Below, piece after piece: positions 1-8,795 of a stretch of 64,000 nt of DNA. The stretch's first letter is position 1. The number at the start of each line of letters is the position of its first letter. A model generated the notes under the pieces. The model was not told where the DNA came from. It saw only the letters and a program-made list of their open reading frames with translations, and did not search any database. The position numbers and the translations under genes were made by a program. This stretch comes from Streptococcus infantis ATCC 700779 (GTDB lineage: Bacteria > Bacillota > Bacilli > Lactobacillales > Streptococcaceae), in assembly GCF_000187465.1 (NCBI RefSeq), contig NZ_GL732439.1, forward strand, positions 85,286 through 149,285. The letters run 5' to 3'.

Positions 1-1252
1 GTGGTGGGTGCTAGTTCTCATGGTCGTTCTGATTGTTGCCATAATGGGTTTTATGATGGGAGTTGTGGGACCGCGCTTTGCAAAATTCCAGACCTTACTA
101 GAGCGTATCAATGCCATTGCTAAAGAAAATTTGCGTGGTGTGCGCGTGGTTAAGTCTTTTGTCCGAGAAAAAGATCAGTTTGATAAATTTACGCAGGTGT
201 CAGATGAATTGTTGGGAGAAAACCTTTATATCGGTTATGCCTTTTCTGTTATGCAACCTGCAATGATGTTGATTTCTTACGGGGCTGTTTTTCTCTCAAT
301 CTGGCTTGTAGCAGGTATGGCAGAGTCAGATCCATCAGTAGTTGGTTCCATTGCTTCCTTTGTGAACTATCTGAGTCAGATTATCTTTACCATCGTCATG
401 GTTGGTTTTTTGGGGAATTCAGTCACTCGTGCCATGATTTCCTTCCGTCGTATTCGTGAAATCCTTGATACAGAACCAGCTATGACTTTCAATGATGTGG
501 AAGATGAAGAATTGGAAGGAAGTCTCAGTTTTGAAAATGTTACCTTTACCTATCCAAATGATGAAGAACCTATCCTAAAAGATGTATCCTTCGATATCGC
601 AGCTGGTGAAATGGTTGGGGTTGTCGGAGCAACTGGTGCAGGGAAATCAACCTTGGCTCAGTTGATTCCACGATTATTTGATCCTCAGCAAGGTTCAATC
701 AAGATTGGTGGAAAGGACATTCGAACAGTTAGTGAAGGGACGCTTCGTAAGACAGTTTCTATCGTCCTACAAAAAGCCATTCTCTTTAGTGGAACCATCG
801 CAGATAATCTCAGACAAGGTAAGGGAGATGCGACAGTTTCAGAAATGGAGCGCGCAGCTCGCATCGCCCAGGCCAGTGAATTTATTAGTCGTATGGACTT
901 GGCCTTTGAGAGTCCGGTTGAGGAACGTGGGACTAACTTTTCTGGTGGACAAAAACAAAGAATGTCTATTGCGCGTGGGATTGTCAGCAATCCTCGTATC
1001 TTGATTTTTGATGATTCAACCTCTGCCCTTGATGCCAAATCGGAACGTTTGGTTCAAGAAGCCCTCAACAAGGATTTGAAGGGGACGACTACGATTATCA
1101 TCGCACAAAAGATTAGCTCTGTTGTTCATGCTGATAAAATTTTAGTGCTTGACCAAGGTCGCTTGATTGGTCAAGGCAAACACGCTGACTTGGTTGCAAC
1201 AAACCCAGTTTATCGTGAAATTTACGAAACGCAAAAAGGAAAGGAGGAGTAG
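1..1252 (+). CDS. patA: ABC exporter half-transporter, PatA-like (5' end outside the window)
   Basis: Membrane-spanning ABC half-transporter; the C-terminal 416 or so residues are present and the start lies upstream of the window. The visible part is the second half of the transmembrane domain followed by a nucleotide-binding domain with Walker A GATGAGKST, ABC signature FSGGQKQR and Walker B ILIFDDSTSALD. Two catalytic positions are degenerate: the Walker B glutamate is Asp (DD instead of DE) and the H-loop His is Gln (IIAQKI). This is the pattern of the non-catalytic partner in heterodimeric exporters. The next gene, one base downstream, encodes the canonical partner, and its Shine-Dalgarno (AAGGAGGAG) lies in the last codons of this gene. 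By position, sequence and pairing this fits PatA of the pneumococcal fluoroquinolone exporter PatAB; the substrate is inferred from that family, not seen. Confidence 0.88.
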   Translation, partial: WWVLVLMVVLIVAIMGFMMGVVGPRFAKFQTLLERINAIAKENLRGVRVVKSFVREKDQFDKFTQVSDELLGENLYIGYAFSVMQPAMMLISYGAVFLSIWLVAGMAESDPSVVGSIASFVNYLSQIIFTIVMVGFLGNSVTRAMISFRRIREILDTEPAMTFNDVEDEELEGSLSFENVTFTYPNDEEPILKDVSFDIAAGEMVGVVGATGAGKSTLAQLIPRLFDPQQGSIKIGGKDIRTVSEGTLRKTVSIVLQKAILFSGTIADNLRQGKGDATVSEMERAARIAQASEFISRMDLAFESPVEERGTNFSGGQKQRMSIARGIVSNPRILIFDDSTSALDAKSERLVQEALNKDLKGTTTIIIAQKISSVVHADKILVLDQGRLIGQGKHADLVATNPVYREIYETQKGKEE

Positions 1253-1253
1253 G

Positions 1254-3020
1254 ATGAAGACATTTGAATTCTTTTGGAACTATTTTAGAGTTTATAAGAT
1301 ATCTTTTGTCGTTGTTATTGCTATGATTATCATTGCAACGATTGCACAAGCCCTCTTTCCAGTATTTGCAGGTCAAACAGTCACGGAACTAGCTAATTTA
1401 GTTATAGCTTATCAAAATGGAAATCCTGATATGGTTTGGCAAAGTCTATTAGGACTCTTGATTAATCTTGCTTATATTTTGATTGTGCTCGTGGTGTCGA
1501 GTCTTATCTATATGGTTTTGATGAGCCGTATTATTGCCGAATCGACAAATGAGATGCGTAAGGGACTTTTTGGCAAGCTTTCTCGCTTGACTGTTTCCTT
1601 CTTTGACCGCCATCAAGATGGTGATATCCTGTCACGTTTTACCAGTGATTTGGATAACATCCTACAGGCTTTCAACGAAAGTCTGGTGTCTGTTATGACC
1701 AATATTGCCCTTTATATTGGTTTGTTGATTGTCATGTTCGCAAAAAATGTGACCTTGGCTTTGATTACGATTGCTAGCACTCCGATAGCTGTCATCATGT
1801 TGATTGTCATTTTAAAATTGGCAAGAAAATACACCAACCTCCAACAAAAGGAAGTTGGGAAGCTCAATGCTTATATGGATGAGAGTATTTCGGGTCAGAA
1901 AGCCGTTATTGTTCAAGGCATTCAAGAAGATGTAATCGCTGGTTTTGTCGAGCAAAACGAGCGTGTTCGAAAAGCAACCTTTAAGGGAAGAATGTTTTCA
2001 GGAATTCTCTTTCCTGTCATGAACGGAATGAGCTTGGTCAACACAGCAGTAGTTATTTTTATCGGTTCAGCTGTCTTACTGAATGATCAGAATATCGAGA
2101 CAGCAACTGCTCTGGGTTTGATTGTCATGTTTACACAGTTTTCTCAGCAATATTACCAACCCATTATCCAATTGGCAGCGAGCTGGGGAAGTTTGCAACT
2201 GGCCTTTACAGGTGCAGAACGTATCCAAGAAATGTTTGATGCAGAAGAAGAGATTCGTCCTCAAGATGCTCCAGTTTTCACAGAATTGCGAGAGGGTGTA
2301 GAGATTCGCAAGGTAGACTTCTCCTACCTGCCAGGGAAACCGATTCTAAAAGATGTCAGCATTTCAGCTCCAAAAGGGAAAATGATTGCGGTTGTTGGTC
2401 CGACAGGTTCGGGGAAAACGACCATCATGAACTTAATCAATCGTTTTTATGATGTGGATGCAGGTGGTATCAGCTTTGATGGAACAGATATTCGCGAGTT
2501 TGATTTGGATAGCTTGCGAAGCAAGGTGGGAATTGTCTTACAGGATTCAGTTTTATTTAGCGGAACTATTCGTGACAATATTCGATTTGGAGTACCGGAC
2601 GCTAGTCAGGAGATGGTAGAAGCAGCTGCTAAGGCTACGCATATCCATGAATATATCGAAAGTCTGCCAGACAAGTATGATACATTGATTGATGATGACC
2701 AGAGTGTCTTCTCGACCGGTCAGAAGCAGTTGATTTCTATTGCTCGTACCTTGATGACAGATCCACAGGTCTTAATCTTGGATGAGGCAACATCAAACGT
2801 TGATACTGTAACAGAAAGTAAGATTCAAAATGCCATGGAAGCTATCGTGGCAGGAAGAACTAGTTTTGTAATTGCCCATCGCTTAAAAACCATTCTCAAT
2901 GCAGATCAGATTATTGTCCTTAAGGACGGTGAAGTTATTGAGCAAGGAAACCATCATGAATTACTCAAGCTTGGAGGCTTTTACTCCGAACTTTATCACA
3001 ATCAATTTGTCTTTGAATAA
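1254..3020 (+). CDS. patB: ABC exporter half-transporter, PatB-like
   Basis: 588-residue ABC half-exporter, one base after patA. An in-frame upstream start exists at 1167, but the ATG at 1254 follows AAGGAGGAG at 7 nt or less and gives the family length. The N-terminal half carries about six membrane segments; the nucleotide-binding domain has Walker A GPTGSGKTT (about residue 382), Walker B LILDEATSNVD with the catalytic Glu, and a normal H-loop (VIAHRL). Its ABC signature is altered (FSTGQKQ rather than LSGGQ). Together with the Asp and Gln substitutions in PatA this makes one intact and one degenerate ATP site, as in heterodimeric multidrug exporters. A hairpin terminator follows at once, so patA-patB form the end of a transcription unit. 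Drug specificity is inferred from PatAB homologs. Confidence 0.9.
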   Translation: MKTFEFFWNYFRVYKISFVVVIAMIIIATIAQALFPVFAGQTVTELANLVIAYQNGNPDMVWQSLLGLLINLAYILIVLVVSSLIYMVLMSRIIAESTNEMRKGLFGKLSRLTVSFFDRHQDGDILSRFTSDLDNILQAFNESLVSVMTNIALYIGLLIVMFAKNVTLALITIASTPIAVIMLIVILKLARKYTNLQQKEVGKLNAYMDESISGQKAVIVQGIQEDVIAGFVEQNERVRKATFKGRMFSGILFPVMNGMSLVNTAVVIFIGSAVLLNDQNIETATALGLIVMFTQFSQQYYQPIIQLAASWGSLQLAFTGAERIQEMFDAEEEIRPQDAPVFTELREGVEIRKVDFSYLPGKPILKDVSISAPKGKMIAVVGPTGSGKTTIMNLINRFYDVDAGGISFDGTDIREFDLDSLRSKVGIVLQDSVLFSGTIRDNIRFGVPDASQEMVEAAAKATHIHEYIESLPDKYDTLIDDDQSVFSTGQKQLISIARTLMTDPQVLILDEATSNVDTVTESKIQNAMEAIVAGRTSFVIAHRLKTILNADQIIVLKDGEVIEQGNHHELLKLGGFYSELYHNQFVFE

Positions 3021-3021
3021 G

Positions 3022-3055
3022 CAAAAAAGTTGTCCTGATTTTGGGCAACTTTTTC
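3022..3055 (+). terminator. Intrinsic terminator after patB
   Basis: Hairpin AAAAGTTGTCC / GGGCAACTTTT with an 8-nt loop and a T run, starting two bases after the patB stop. It closes the patAB unit. Confidence 0.8.
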
Positions 3056-3157
3056 TGATAAAAAAATTTTATCACGGACTTAAAAAATACATATTAGACA
3101 GGAGTGGGCAAGGATGATAAGATAAGATTATCAATGGACAAGGAAAGGAAATCAGTG

Positions 3158-3847
3158 ATGGCAAGAACAGTTGTTGGAGTAGCGGCAAACCTATGTCCTG
3201 TGGACGCAGAAGGAAAAAATATTCATTCATCAGTCTCTTGTAAATTTGCTGAGAGTATTCGTCAGGTTGGCGGACTTCCTTTGGTCATTCCGGTTGGTGA
3301 TGAGTCGGTGGTCCATGACTATGTAGAAATGATTGATAAACTCATCTTGACTGGGGGACAAAATGTTCATCCTCAGTTTTATGGTGAGGAAAAAACAATT
3401 GATAGCGACGACTATAACCTAACTCGCGACGAGTTTGAGCTAGCTCTTCTACAAGAAGCCTTGCGTCAGAACAAGCCAATCTTAGCCATTTGCCGTGGTG
3501 TTCAGCTTGTCAACGTTGCCTTTGGTGGGACACTCAATCAGGATATTGAAGGTCATTGGCAAGGCCTACCTTTTGGGACTTCACATTCTATTGAGACAGT
3601 GGATGGCAGTGTTGTATCTAAATTGTTTGGCAAAGAAAGTCAGATTAATTCAGTGCATCGTCAGAGCATTAAAAATCTGGCACCCAATTTCCGTGTGACG
3701 GCTGTGGATCCACGTGATCAAACTGTTGAAGCAATCGAATCTATCGATGAACACCGTATTATTGGTCTCCAGTGGCATCCAGAATTCTTGGTCAATGAAG
3801 AAGATGGCAACTTAGAATTATTTGAGTATTTATTGAATGAACTATAA
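3158..3847 (+). CDS. Class I glutamine amidotransferase / gamma-glutamyl hydrolase family (peptidase C26)
   Basis: 229-residue cytosolic protein of the PuuD-like C26 family, which hydrolyses gamma-glutamyl bonds. The nucleophile Cys lies in AICRGVQLVN, and the His-Glu pair in LQWHPEF near the C-terminus, so the catalytic triad is intact. An upstream GTG (3104) and ATG (3134) are in frame, but the ATG at 3158 follows AAGGAAAGG and gives MARTVVGVAANLC, the usual N-terminus of this family. The gene stands alone between two terminators. The physiological substrate cannot be read from sequence; the polyamine-type substrate of E. coli PuuD is only one possibility. Confidence 0.85.
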   Translation: MARTVVGVAANLCPVDAEGKNIHSSVSCKFAESIRQVGGLPLVIPVGDESVVHDYVEMIDKLILTGGQNVHPQFYGEEKTIDSDDYNLTRDEFELALLQEALRQNKPILAICRGVQLVNVAFGGTLNQDIEGHWQGLPFGTSHSIETVDGSVVSKLFGKESQINSVHRQSIKNLAPNFRVTAVDPRDQTVEAIESIDEHRIIGLQWHPEFLVNEEDGNLELFEYLLNEL

Positions 3848-3872
3848 CGACTAGAATCCTAGTCGTTTTATT
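3847..3872 (+). terminator. Intrinsic terminator after the amidotransferase gene
   Basis: ACGACTAG-AATC-CTAGTCGT hairpin followed by TTTATT, beginning on the last base of the stop codon. Confidence 0.8.
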
Positions 3873-3920
3873 ATTCGTAGGGTTTGATGCCTCAAGTTTT
3901 TAAATTTTGTAAGATTCTAT

Positions 3921-3932
3921 GCAAACGTTTGA
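3921..3932 (+). promoter_or_regulatory. cre-like palindrome upstream of the pgi promoter
   Basis: CAAACGTTTG is a perfect 10-bp palindrome at 3922-3931, in the context TGCAAACGTTTGA. It matches the central part of the CcpA-binding cre consensus but diverges on the right flank. It lies about 37 bp upstream of the -35 box of pgi, a position compatible with activation of a glycolytic gene. Low certainty. Confidence 0.35.
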
Positions 3933-3968
3933 ATTGTGATAAAAATTGGAAATTTTTAGTATAAAAAC

Positions 3969-3997
3969 TTGAAAAAATTGTTAGTAAGCGTTATGAT
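3969..3997 (+). promoter_or_regulatory. pgi promoter
   Basis: TTGAAA (3969-3974), 17-bp spacer, TATGAT (3992-3997). Expected transcription start near 4004, leaving a leader of about 22 nt that holds the TTGGAGG Shine-Dalgarno. Confidence 0.75.
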
Positions 3998-4025
3998 AGA
4001 AAAGAAGAAATTTTGGAGGAATACT

Positions 4026-5375
4026 ATGTCACATATTAAATTTGATTATTCAAAAGTATTAGACAAATTTGTTGCACCACATGAAGTGGAATACATGCAA
4101 GCACAAGTTACAGCGGCAGACGAATTGATCCGTAAAGGAACTGGTGCTGGTAGCGACTTCTTGGGTTGGTTGGACCTTCCTGAAAACTATGACCGCGAAG
4201 AATTTGACCGCATCTTGAAAGCTGCTGAACAAATCAAATCAGACAGCGATGTTTTGGTGGTTATCGGTATCGGTGGATCATACCTTGGAGCAAAAGCTGC
4301 CATTGACTTCTTGAACCACCACTTTGCAAACTTGCAAACAAAAGAAGAACGTAAAGCACCACAAATCCTTTACGCTGGGAACTCAATCTCATCTACTTAC
4401 CTTGCTGACTTGGTAGAGTACGTTTCAGATAAAGATTTCTCAGTAAACGTGATTTCTAAATCAGGTACAACAACTGAACCAGCGATTGCTTTCCGTGTCT
4501 TCAAAGAACTTTTGGTTAAGAAATACGGACAAGAAGAAGCTAACAAACGTATCTACGCAACAACTGACCGCCAAAAAGGTGCTGTTAAGGTTGAAGCAGA
4601 TGCTAACGGTTGGGAAACATTTGTGGTTCCAGATGATATCGGTGGACGCTTCTCAGTATTGACAGCAGTTGGATTGCTTCCAATCGCTGCGTCAGGTGCA
4701 GACATCAAAGCCCTTATGGAAGGAGCTAACGCAGCTCGTAAAGACTATACTTCAGATAAAATTTCTGAAAACGAAGCTTACCAATATGCAGCTGTTCGTA
4801 ATATCCTTTACCGTAAAGGTTATGCAACTGAAATTTTGGTAAACTATGAGCCATCCCTTCAATACTTCTCAGAATGGTGGAAACAATTGGCTGGTGAGTC
4901 AGAAGGGAAAGACCAAAAAGGGATTTACCCAACTTCAGCTAACTTCTCAACAGACTTGCACTCATTGGGTCAATTTATCCAAGAAGGAACTCGTATCATG
5001 TTTGAAACAGTTGTCCGTGTTGACAAACCTCGTAAGAACGTGATTATCCCTACTTTGGAAGAAGACCTTGACGGACTTGGCTACCTTCAAGGAAAAGACG
5101 TTGACTTCGTTAACAAAAAAGCAACTGACGGTGTTCTTCTTGCCCACACTGACGGTGACGTACCAAACATGTACGTAACTCTTCCTGAGCAAGATGCCTT
5201 CACTCTTGGTTACACAATCTACTTCTTCGAATTGGCAATTGCCCTTTCAGGTTACTTGAATGCCATCAACCCATTTGACCAACCAGGTGTTGAAGCATAC
5301 AAACGCAACATGTTTGCCCTTCTTGGTAAACCAGGATTTGAAGAATTGAGCAAAGAACTTAACGCTCGTCTATAA
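4026..5375 (+). CDS. pgi: Glucose-6-phosphate isomerase
   Basis: 449-residue cytosolic isomerase interconverting glucose-6-phosphate and fructose-6-phosphate in glycolysis. It contains the phosphate-binding [11 protein letters not shown] stretch, [10 protein letters not shown], and the signature [14 protein letters not shown] starting near residue 203. The ATG at 4026 sits 8 nt after TTGGAGG and yields [12 protein letters not shown]; an in-frame ATG at 3969 would overlap the -35 box and is rejected. The codon use is noticeably biased to highly expressed streptococcal codons (AAC, GAC, CGT, GGT), as expected for a glycolytic enzyme. Single-gene unit with its own promoter and terminator. Confidence 0.97.
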   Translation: MSHIKFDYSKVLDKFVAPHEVEYMQAQVTAADELIRKGTGAGSDFLGWLDLPENYDREEFDRILKAAEQIKSDSDVLVVIGIGGSYLGAKAAIDFLNHHFANLQTKEERKAPQILYAGNSISSTYLADLVEYVSDKDFSVNVISKSGTTTEPAIAFRVFKELLVKKYGQEEANKRIYATTDRQKGAVKVEADANGWETFVVPDDIGGRFSVLTAVGLLPIAASGADIKALMEGANAARKDYTSDKISENEAYQYAAVRNILYRKGYATEILVNYEPSLQYFSEWWKQLAGESEGKDQKGIYPTSANFSTDLHSLGQFIQEGTRIMFETVVRVDKPRKNVIIPTLEEDLDGLGYLQGKDVDFVNKKATDGVLLAHTDGDVPNMYVTLPEQDAFTLGYTIYFFELAIALSGYLNAINPFDQPGVEAYKRNMFALLGKPGFEELSKELNARL

Positions 5376-5382
5376 TAGAATA

Positions 5383-5409
5383 AAAAGAGTGGTAAAACCA
5401 CTCTTTTTG
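5383..5409 (+). terminator. Intrinsic terminator after pgi
   Basis: Perfect 11-bp stem AAAAAGAGTGG / CCACTCTTTTT with a 5-nt loop. Confidence 0.9.
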
Positions 5410-5430
5410 CTTTTTCTCGAAAAGAGAAAT

Positions 5431-5459
5431 TGGACTCTGGCAAGACTTGTGATATAATA
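5431..5459 (+). promoter_or_regulatory. gltX promoter
   Basis: TTGGAC (5431-5436), 17-bp spacer, TATAAT (5454-5459), with TGA immediately before the -10 (extended -10). Confidence 0.8.
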
Positions 5460-5504
5460 TAGAGAGCAAAAAGGCAGACGCCTAGAGACTTTATAGGAGA
5501 AGAT

Positions 5505-6965
5505 ATGTCAAAAGATATTCGTGTGCGTTATGCACCAAGTCCAACAGGACTATTACACATCGGTAATGCTCGTACAGCATTGTTTAACTACTTGTATGCA
5601 CGCCACCATGGTGGAACTTTTATCATCCGTATCGAAGATACTGACCGCAAACGTCATGTCGAAGACGGAGAACGTTCACAGCTTGAAAACCTTCGTTGGT
5701 TAGGCATGGACTGGGATGAAAGTCCAGAGACTCATGAAAACTACCGCCAGTCTGAGCGTTTGGAACTCTATCAAAAATATATCGACCAACTCTTAGCTGA
5801 AGGAAAAGCCTACAAATCTTACGTTACAGAAGAAGAATTAGCAGCAGAACGTGAACGTCAAGAAGCAGCAGGTGAAACACCTCGTTACATTAACGAATAC
5901 CTTGGTATGAGCCAAGAAGAAAAAGCAGCTTATATCGCTGAACGTGAAGCGGCAGGCATCATCCCAACGGTTCGTTTGGTTGTTAATGAGTCTGGTATTT
6001 ACAAGTGGCATGATATGGTCAAAGGTAATATCGAATTTGAAGGTGGCAATATCGGTGGTGACTGGGTTATCCAAAAGAAAGATGGCTACCCAACTTACAA
6101 TTTTGCCGTTGTCATTGATGACCACGACATGCAAATTTCTCACGTTATCCGTGGAGATGACCACATTGCCAATACACCAAAACAGCTCATGGTCTATGAA
6201 GCACTTGGATGGGAAGCACCAGAATTCGGTCACATGACCTTAATCATCAACTCTGAAACTGGTAAGAAGTTGTCTAAACGTGACACTAATACCCTTCAAT
6301 TTATCGAAGATTACCGTAAGAAAGGGTACCTTCCAGAAGCAGTCTTTAACTTCATCGCCCTTCTTGGATGGAATCCTGGAGGGGAAGATGAAATCTTCTC
6401 TCGTCAAGAACTCATTAACCTCTTTGATGAAAACCGTCTCAGCAAGTCTCCAGCAGCCTTCGACCAGAAGAAAATGGACTGGATGAGTAATGAGTACATT
6501 AAGAATGCGGATCTTGAGACTATCTTTGAAATGGCCAAACCATTCCTCGAAGAAGCGGGACGTTTGACAGACAAGGCTGAGAAATTGGTGGAGCTCTACA
6601 AACCACAAATGAAGTCAGTGGACGAAATTGTTCCATTGACAGACCTTTTCTTCTCAGACTTCCCAGAATTGACAGAAGCTGAGCGAGAAGTCATGGCTGG
6701 CGAAACTGTTCCGACTGTACTTGAGGCTTTCAAAGCGAAACTTGAAGCCATGTCAGACGATGAGTTTGTGGTAGAAAATATCTTCCCACAAATCAAAGCG
6801 GTCCAAAAGGAAACTGGTATCAAAGGGAAAAATCTCTTCATGCCAATCCGTATCGCTGTTTCAGGTGAAATGCATGGTCCAGAATTGCCAGATACCATTT
6901 ACTTGCTTGGACGTGAAAAATCCATCCAACACATCGAAAAAATGTTGGCAGAAATCGCAAAATAG
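5505..6965 (+). CDS. gltX: Glutamyl-tRNA synthetase
   Basis: 486-residue class I aminoacyl-tRNA synthetase charging tRNA-Glu. The HIGH-type motif is [11 protein letters not shown] (residues 13-23) and the KMSKS-type loop is KKLSKRD (about residue 255). Length and N-terminus match the family; the ATG at 5505 follows TAGGAGA. In streptococci, as in other Firmicutes, the enzyme normally also mischarges tRNA-Gln for amidation (family knowledge). The gene has its own extended -10 promoter and a strong terminator. No T-box-like leader is visible in the 45-nt upstream region. Confidence 0.97.
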   Translation: MSKDIRVRYAPSPTGLLHIGNARTALFNYLYARHHGGTFIIRIEDTDRKRHVEDGERSQLENLRWLGMDWDESPETHENYRQSERLELYQKYIDQLLAEGKAYKSYVTEEELAAERERQEAAGETPRYINEYLGMSQEEKAAYIAEREAAGIIPTVRLVVNESGIYKWHDMVKGNIEFEGGNIGGDWVIQKKDGYPTYNFAVVIDDHDMQISHVIRGDDHIANTPKQLMVYEALGWEAPEFGHMTLIINSETGKKLSKRDTNTLQFIEDYRKKGYLPEAVFNFIALLGWNPGGEDEIFSRQELINLFDENRLSKSPAAFDQKKMDWMSNEYIKNADLETIFEMAKPFLEEAGRLTDKAEKLVELYKPQMKSVDEIVPLTDLFFSDFPELTEAEREVMAGETVPTVLEAFKAKLEAMSDDEFVVENIFPQIKAVQKETGIKGKNLFMPIRIAVSGEMHGPELPDTIYLLGREKSIQHIEKMLAEIAK

Positions 6966-6970
6966 CATAC

Positions 6971-6999
6971 AAAAAGAGCTTAAATATTAAGCTCTTTTT
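6971..6999 (+). terminator. Intrinsic terminator after gltX
   Basis: Perfect 13-bp stem AAAAAGAGCTTAA / TTAAGCTCTTTTT with a 3-nt loop. Confidence 0.9.
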
Positions 7000-7013
7000 A
7001 TATGTATACTTGT

Positions 7014-7042
7014 TTGAAAATGCAAAGATTTTAGTGTATAAT
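7014..7042 (+). promoter_or_regulatory. Promoter of the candidate non-coding RNA
   Basis: TTGAAA (7014-7019), exactly 17 bp, TATAAT (7037-7042). Expected start near 7049. No annotated-size gene follows; the unit runs to the terminator at 7333-7357. Confidence 0.75.
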
Positions 7043-7048
7043 ATGAAT

Positions 7049-7357
7049 TGACAGGGCAAGGAAATAAGTTGGTGAGATGGTATTTTTACAACTAGACTCG
7101 GCTTAGTCTAACATTATTCCTAATGTTGGTCAGTCTACTTATTTTTTCTTTGCGTTTTGCTGAATGGAAGCAGAAATTCTTTTGTTCATGCAGTTACCAT
7201 CCCTTACAATGACTTTGTTTTCGATCACCAGAGTTTCTCTACAAAGATTTTGGTCCAATTTGTCCAGCTTTTTAGAGAAGTATATCTACTCTTTCTTCTC
7301 CAAAAATAGAAAGAAATCGACTTTGCTCTGTTACCTTGCATAATGCAAGGTTTTTTT
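7049..7357 (+). ncRNA. Unidentified structured RNA, about 310 nt
   Basis: A strong promoter and an intrinsic terminator bracket about 310 nt with no credible protein. Direct pairings: a 14-bp helix 7056-7069 with 7137-7153 (one G-U, one 3-nt bulge); hairpin TAGACT/AGTCTA 7093-7098 with 7105-7110; hairpin ACATTA/TAATGT 7111-7116 with 7121-7126; helix 7269-7280 with 7295-7306 (11 pairs, one mismatch). GATGGTA at 7076-7082 is complementary to TACCATC at 7195-7201, which would cross the first helix and form a pseudoknot. The 5' GCAAGG (7056-7061) can also pair with CCTTGC of the terminator (7334-7339), so a closed-end fold or a terminator/antiterminator switch is possible. It lacks motifs I would expect for tmRNA, RNase P RNA, SRP RNA or a T-box. 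A 6S-like RNA is an alternative, though it would be long. It could act in trans or control the downstream aminotransferase gene. Confidence 0.55.
7333..7357 (+). terminator. Intrinsic terminator of the candidate RNA
   Basis: ACCTTGCA-TAA-TGCAAGGT followed by seven T. Its 5' arm is complementary to the 5' end of the upstream transcript (GCAAGG, 7056-7061). Confidence 0.9.
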
Positions 7358-7376
7358 GTGGAATAGTACTGAGAAA

Positions 7377-7405
7377 TTTACGATTTCGTTTTTGAGTGGT
7401 ATAAT
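7377..7405 (+). promoter_or_regulatory. Promoter of the aminotransferase gene
   Basis: TTTACG (7377-7382), 17 bp, TATAAT (7400-7405) preceded by TGG (extended -10). It lies downstream of the RNA terminator, so the aminotransferase can be transcribed independently. Confidence 0.7.
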
Positions 7406-7436
7406 ATTAACTATCCTGATGAATAGAGGAACTCGA

Positions 7437-8651
7437 ATGAAAGAATTTAACAAATCAATAAAATTAGAGCATGTGGCTTATGATATCCGTGGTCCAGTTT
7501 TGGAAGAAGCTATGCGCATGCGCGCAAATGGAGAAAAAATTCTTCGTTTGAATACAGGGAACCCAGCTGAGTTTGGGTTTACAGCTCCAGATGAGGTTAT
7601 CCACGACTTGATTATGAATGCCCGTGATAGTGAAGGCTATTCAGATTCAAAAGGTATCTTTTCAGCTCGTAAGGCCATCATGCAGTATTGCCAACTAAAG
7701 AAATTCCCCAATGTGGATATTGATGATATCTACCTTGGAAATGGGGTTAGTGAGCTAATCGTTATGTCTATGCAAGGGCTTTTGGATAACGGCGATGAAG
7801 TCTTGGTTCCTATGCCTGACTATCCTCTTTGGACTGCTGCAGTTAGCTTGGCTGGAGGAAATGCCGTTCACTACGTCTGTGATGAAGAAGCGGAATGGTA
7901 TCCAGACCTAGATGACATTAAGTCTAAAATTAGTTCCAATACTAAGGCTATTGTTTTGATCAATCCGAATAACCCAACGGGGGCTCTCTATCCTAAAGAA
8001 CTCTTACTAGATATCATCGAGATTGCTCGTCAAAATGACTTGATTATTTTTGCGGATGAAATCTACGACCGTATGGTTATGGATGGCAATGTCCACACAC
8101 CAGTCGCAAGTTTGGCTCCAGACCTTTTCTGTGTCAGCATGAATGGTCTGTCTAAATCTCACCGTATCGCTGGTTTCCGTGTAGGTTGGATGGTCTTGTC
8201 TGGACCTAAACATCACGTAAAAGGCTACATTGAAGGTCTCAACATGCTTTCAAACATGCGACTTTGTTCGAATGTGCTTGCTCAACAGGTTGTTCAAACT
8301 TCACTAGGTGGTCACCAGTCAGTGGATGAGTTGCTTCTTCCTGGTGGTCGTATCTATGAACAAAGAAACTTTATTTATAATGCTATTCAAGATATCCCTG
8401 GTTTATCAGCTGTTAAGCCAAAAGCGGGTCTTTATATCTTCCCTAAAATCGACCGCAATATGTACCGTATCGATGACGATGAACAATTTGTCCTTAATTT
8501 CTTGAAACAAGAAAAAGTGCTTTTGGTACATGGACGTGGCTTTAACTGGAAAGAGCCAGATCACTTCCGTATCGTTTATCTACCACGTGTCGATGAGTTG
8601 GCCCAAATACAGGAAAAGATGACTCGCTTCTTGAAGCAGTATCGTAGATAA
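7437..8651 (+). CDS. alaA: Alanine-synthesising class I aminotransferase (AlaA/AlaT type)
   Basis: 404-residue PLP enzyme, fold type I. It aligns by eye along its length with E. coli AlaA: LEHVAYDIRGPVLEEA at the start, NPNNPTGALY, and the PLP lysine in NGLSKSHRIAGFR (Lys 240). The family makes alanine from pyruvate with glutamate as donor. An in-frame upstream start at 7356 overlaps the promoter; the ATG at 7437 follows AGAGGA and gives the family length. Single gene with its own extended -10 promoter, placed downstream of the candidate RNA. No obvious terminator is seen before the rpmH promoter. Confidence 0.88.
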   Translation: MKEFNKSIKLEHVAYDIRGPVLEEAMRMRANGEKILRLNTGNPAEFGFTAPDEVIHDLIMNARDSEGYSDSKGIFSARKAIMQYCQLKKFPNVDIDDIYLGNGVSELIVMSMQGLLDNGDEVLVPMPDYPLWTAAVSLAGGNAVHYVCDEEAEWYPDLDDIKSKISSNTKAIVLINPNNPTGALYPKELLLDIIEIARQNDLIIFADEIYDRMVMDGNVHTPVASLAPDLFCVSMNGLSKSHRIAGFRVGWMVLSGPKHHVKGYIEGLNMLSNMRLCSNVLAQQVVQTSLGGHQSVDELLLPGGRIYEQRNFIYNAIQDIPGLSAVKPKAGLYIFPKIDRNMYRIDDDEQFVLNFLKQEKVLLVHGRGFNWKEPDHFRIVYLPRVDELAQIQEKMTRFLKQYRR

Positions 8652-8692
8652 GGCTTTCATAGCAAAAAAGCTGGAAACATTTGTCAGAGCTA

Positions 8693-8721
8693 TTGACAAA
8701 TACGTAAGAATCAGATAGAAT
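8693..8721 (+). promoter_or_regulatory. rpmH promoter
   Basis: Consensus TTGACA (8693-8698), 17 bp, TAGAAT (8716-8721). Leader of about 68 nt before the GTG start. Confidence 0.8.
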
Positions 8722-8795
8722 AGTAAAGTATGTTTAGTAACTGATCACTTTATAGCCGGCTAAACGAATACAAAATCTATGAGGAGGTATTCATC

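Noticed and set aside
5838..6233. 131-codon minus-strand open frame inside gltX
   Set aside because: Antisense shadow of a strongly coding gene, Cys/Phe-rich and without start signals; similar shadows occur inside rmuC, pgk and the GH85 gene.
7164..7343. 59-codon open frame inside the candidate RNA (MEAEILLFMQLPSLTMTLFS...)
   Set aside because: No Shine-Dalgarno, the stop lies inside the terminator stem, and the composition is not protein-like. It could only be revived by ribosome profiling or conservation of the frame.
7049..7436. T-box or known riboswitch controlling alaA
   Set aside because: No AGGGTGGNACCGCG T-box sequence and no motif of a known ligand riboswitch could be found; a separate promoter serves alaA.
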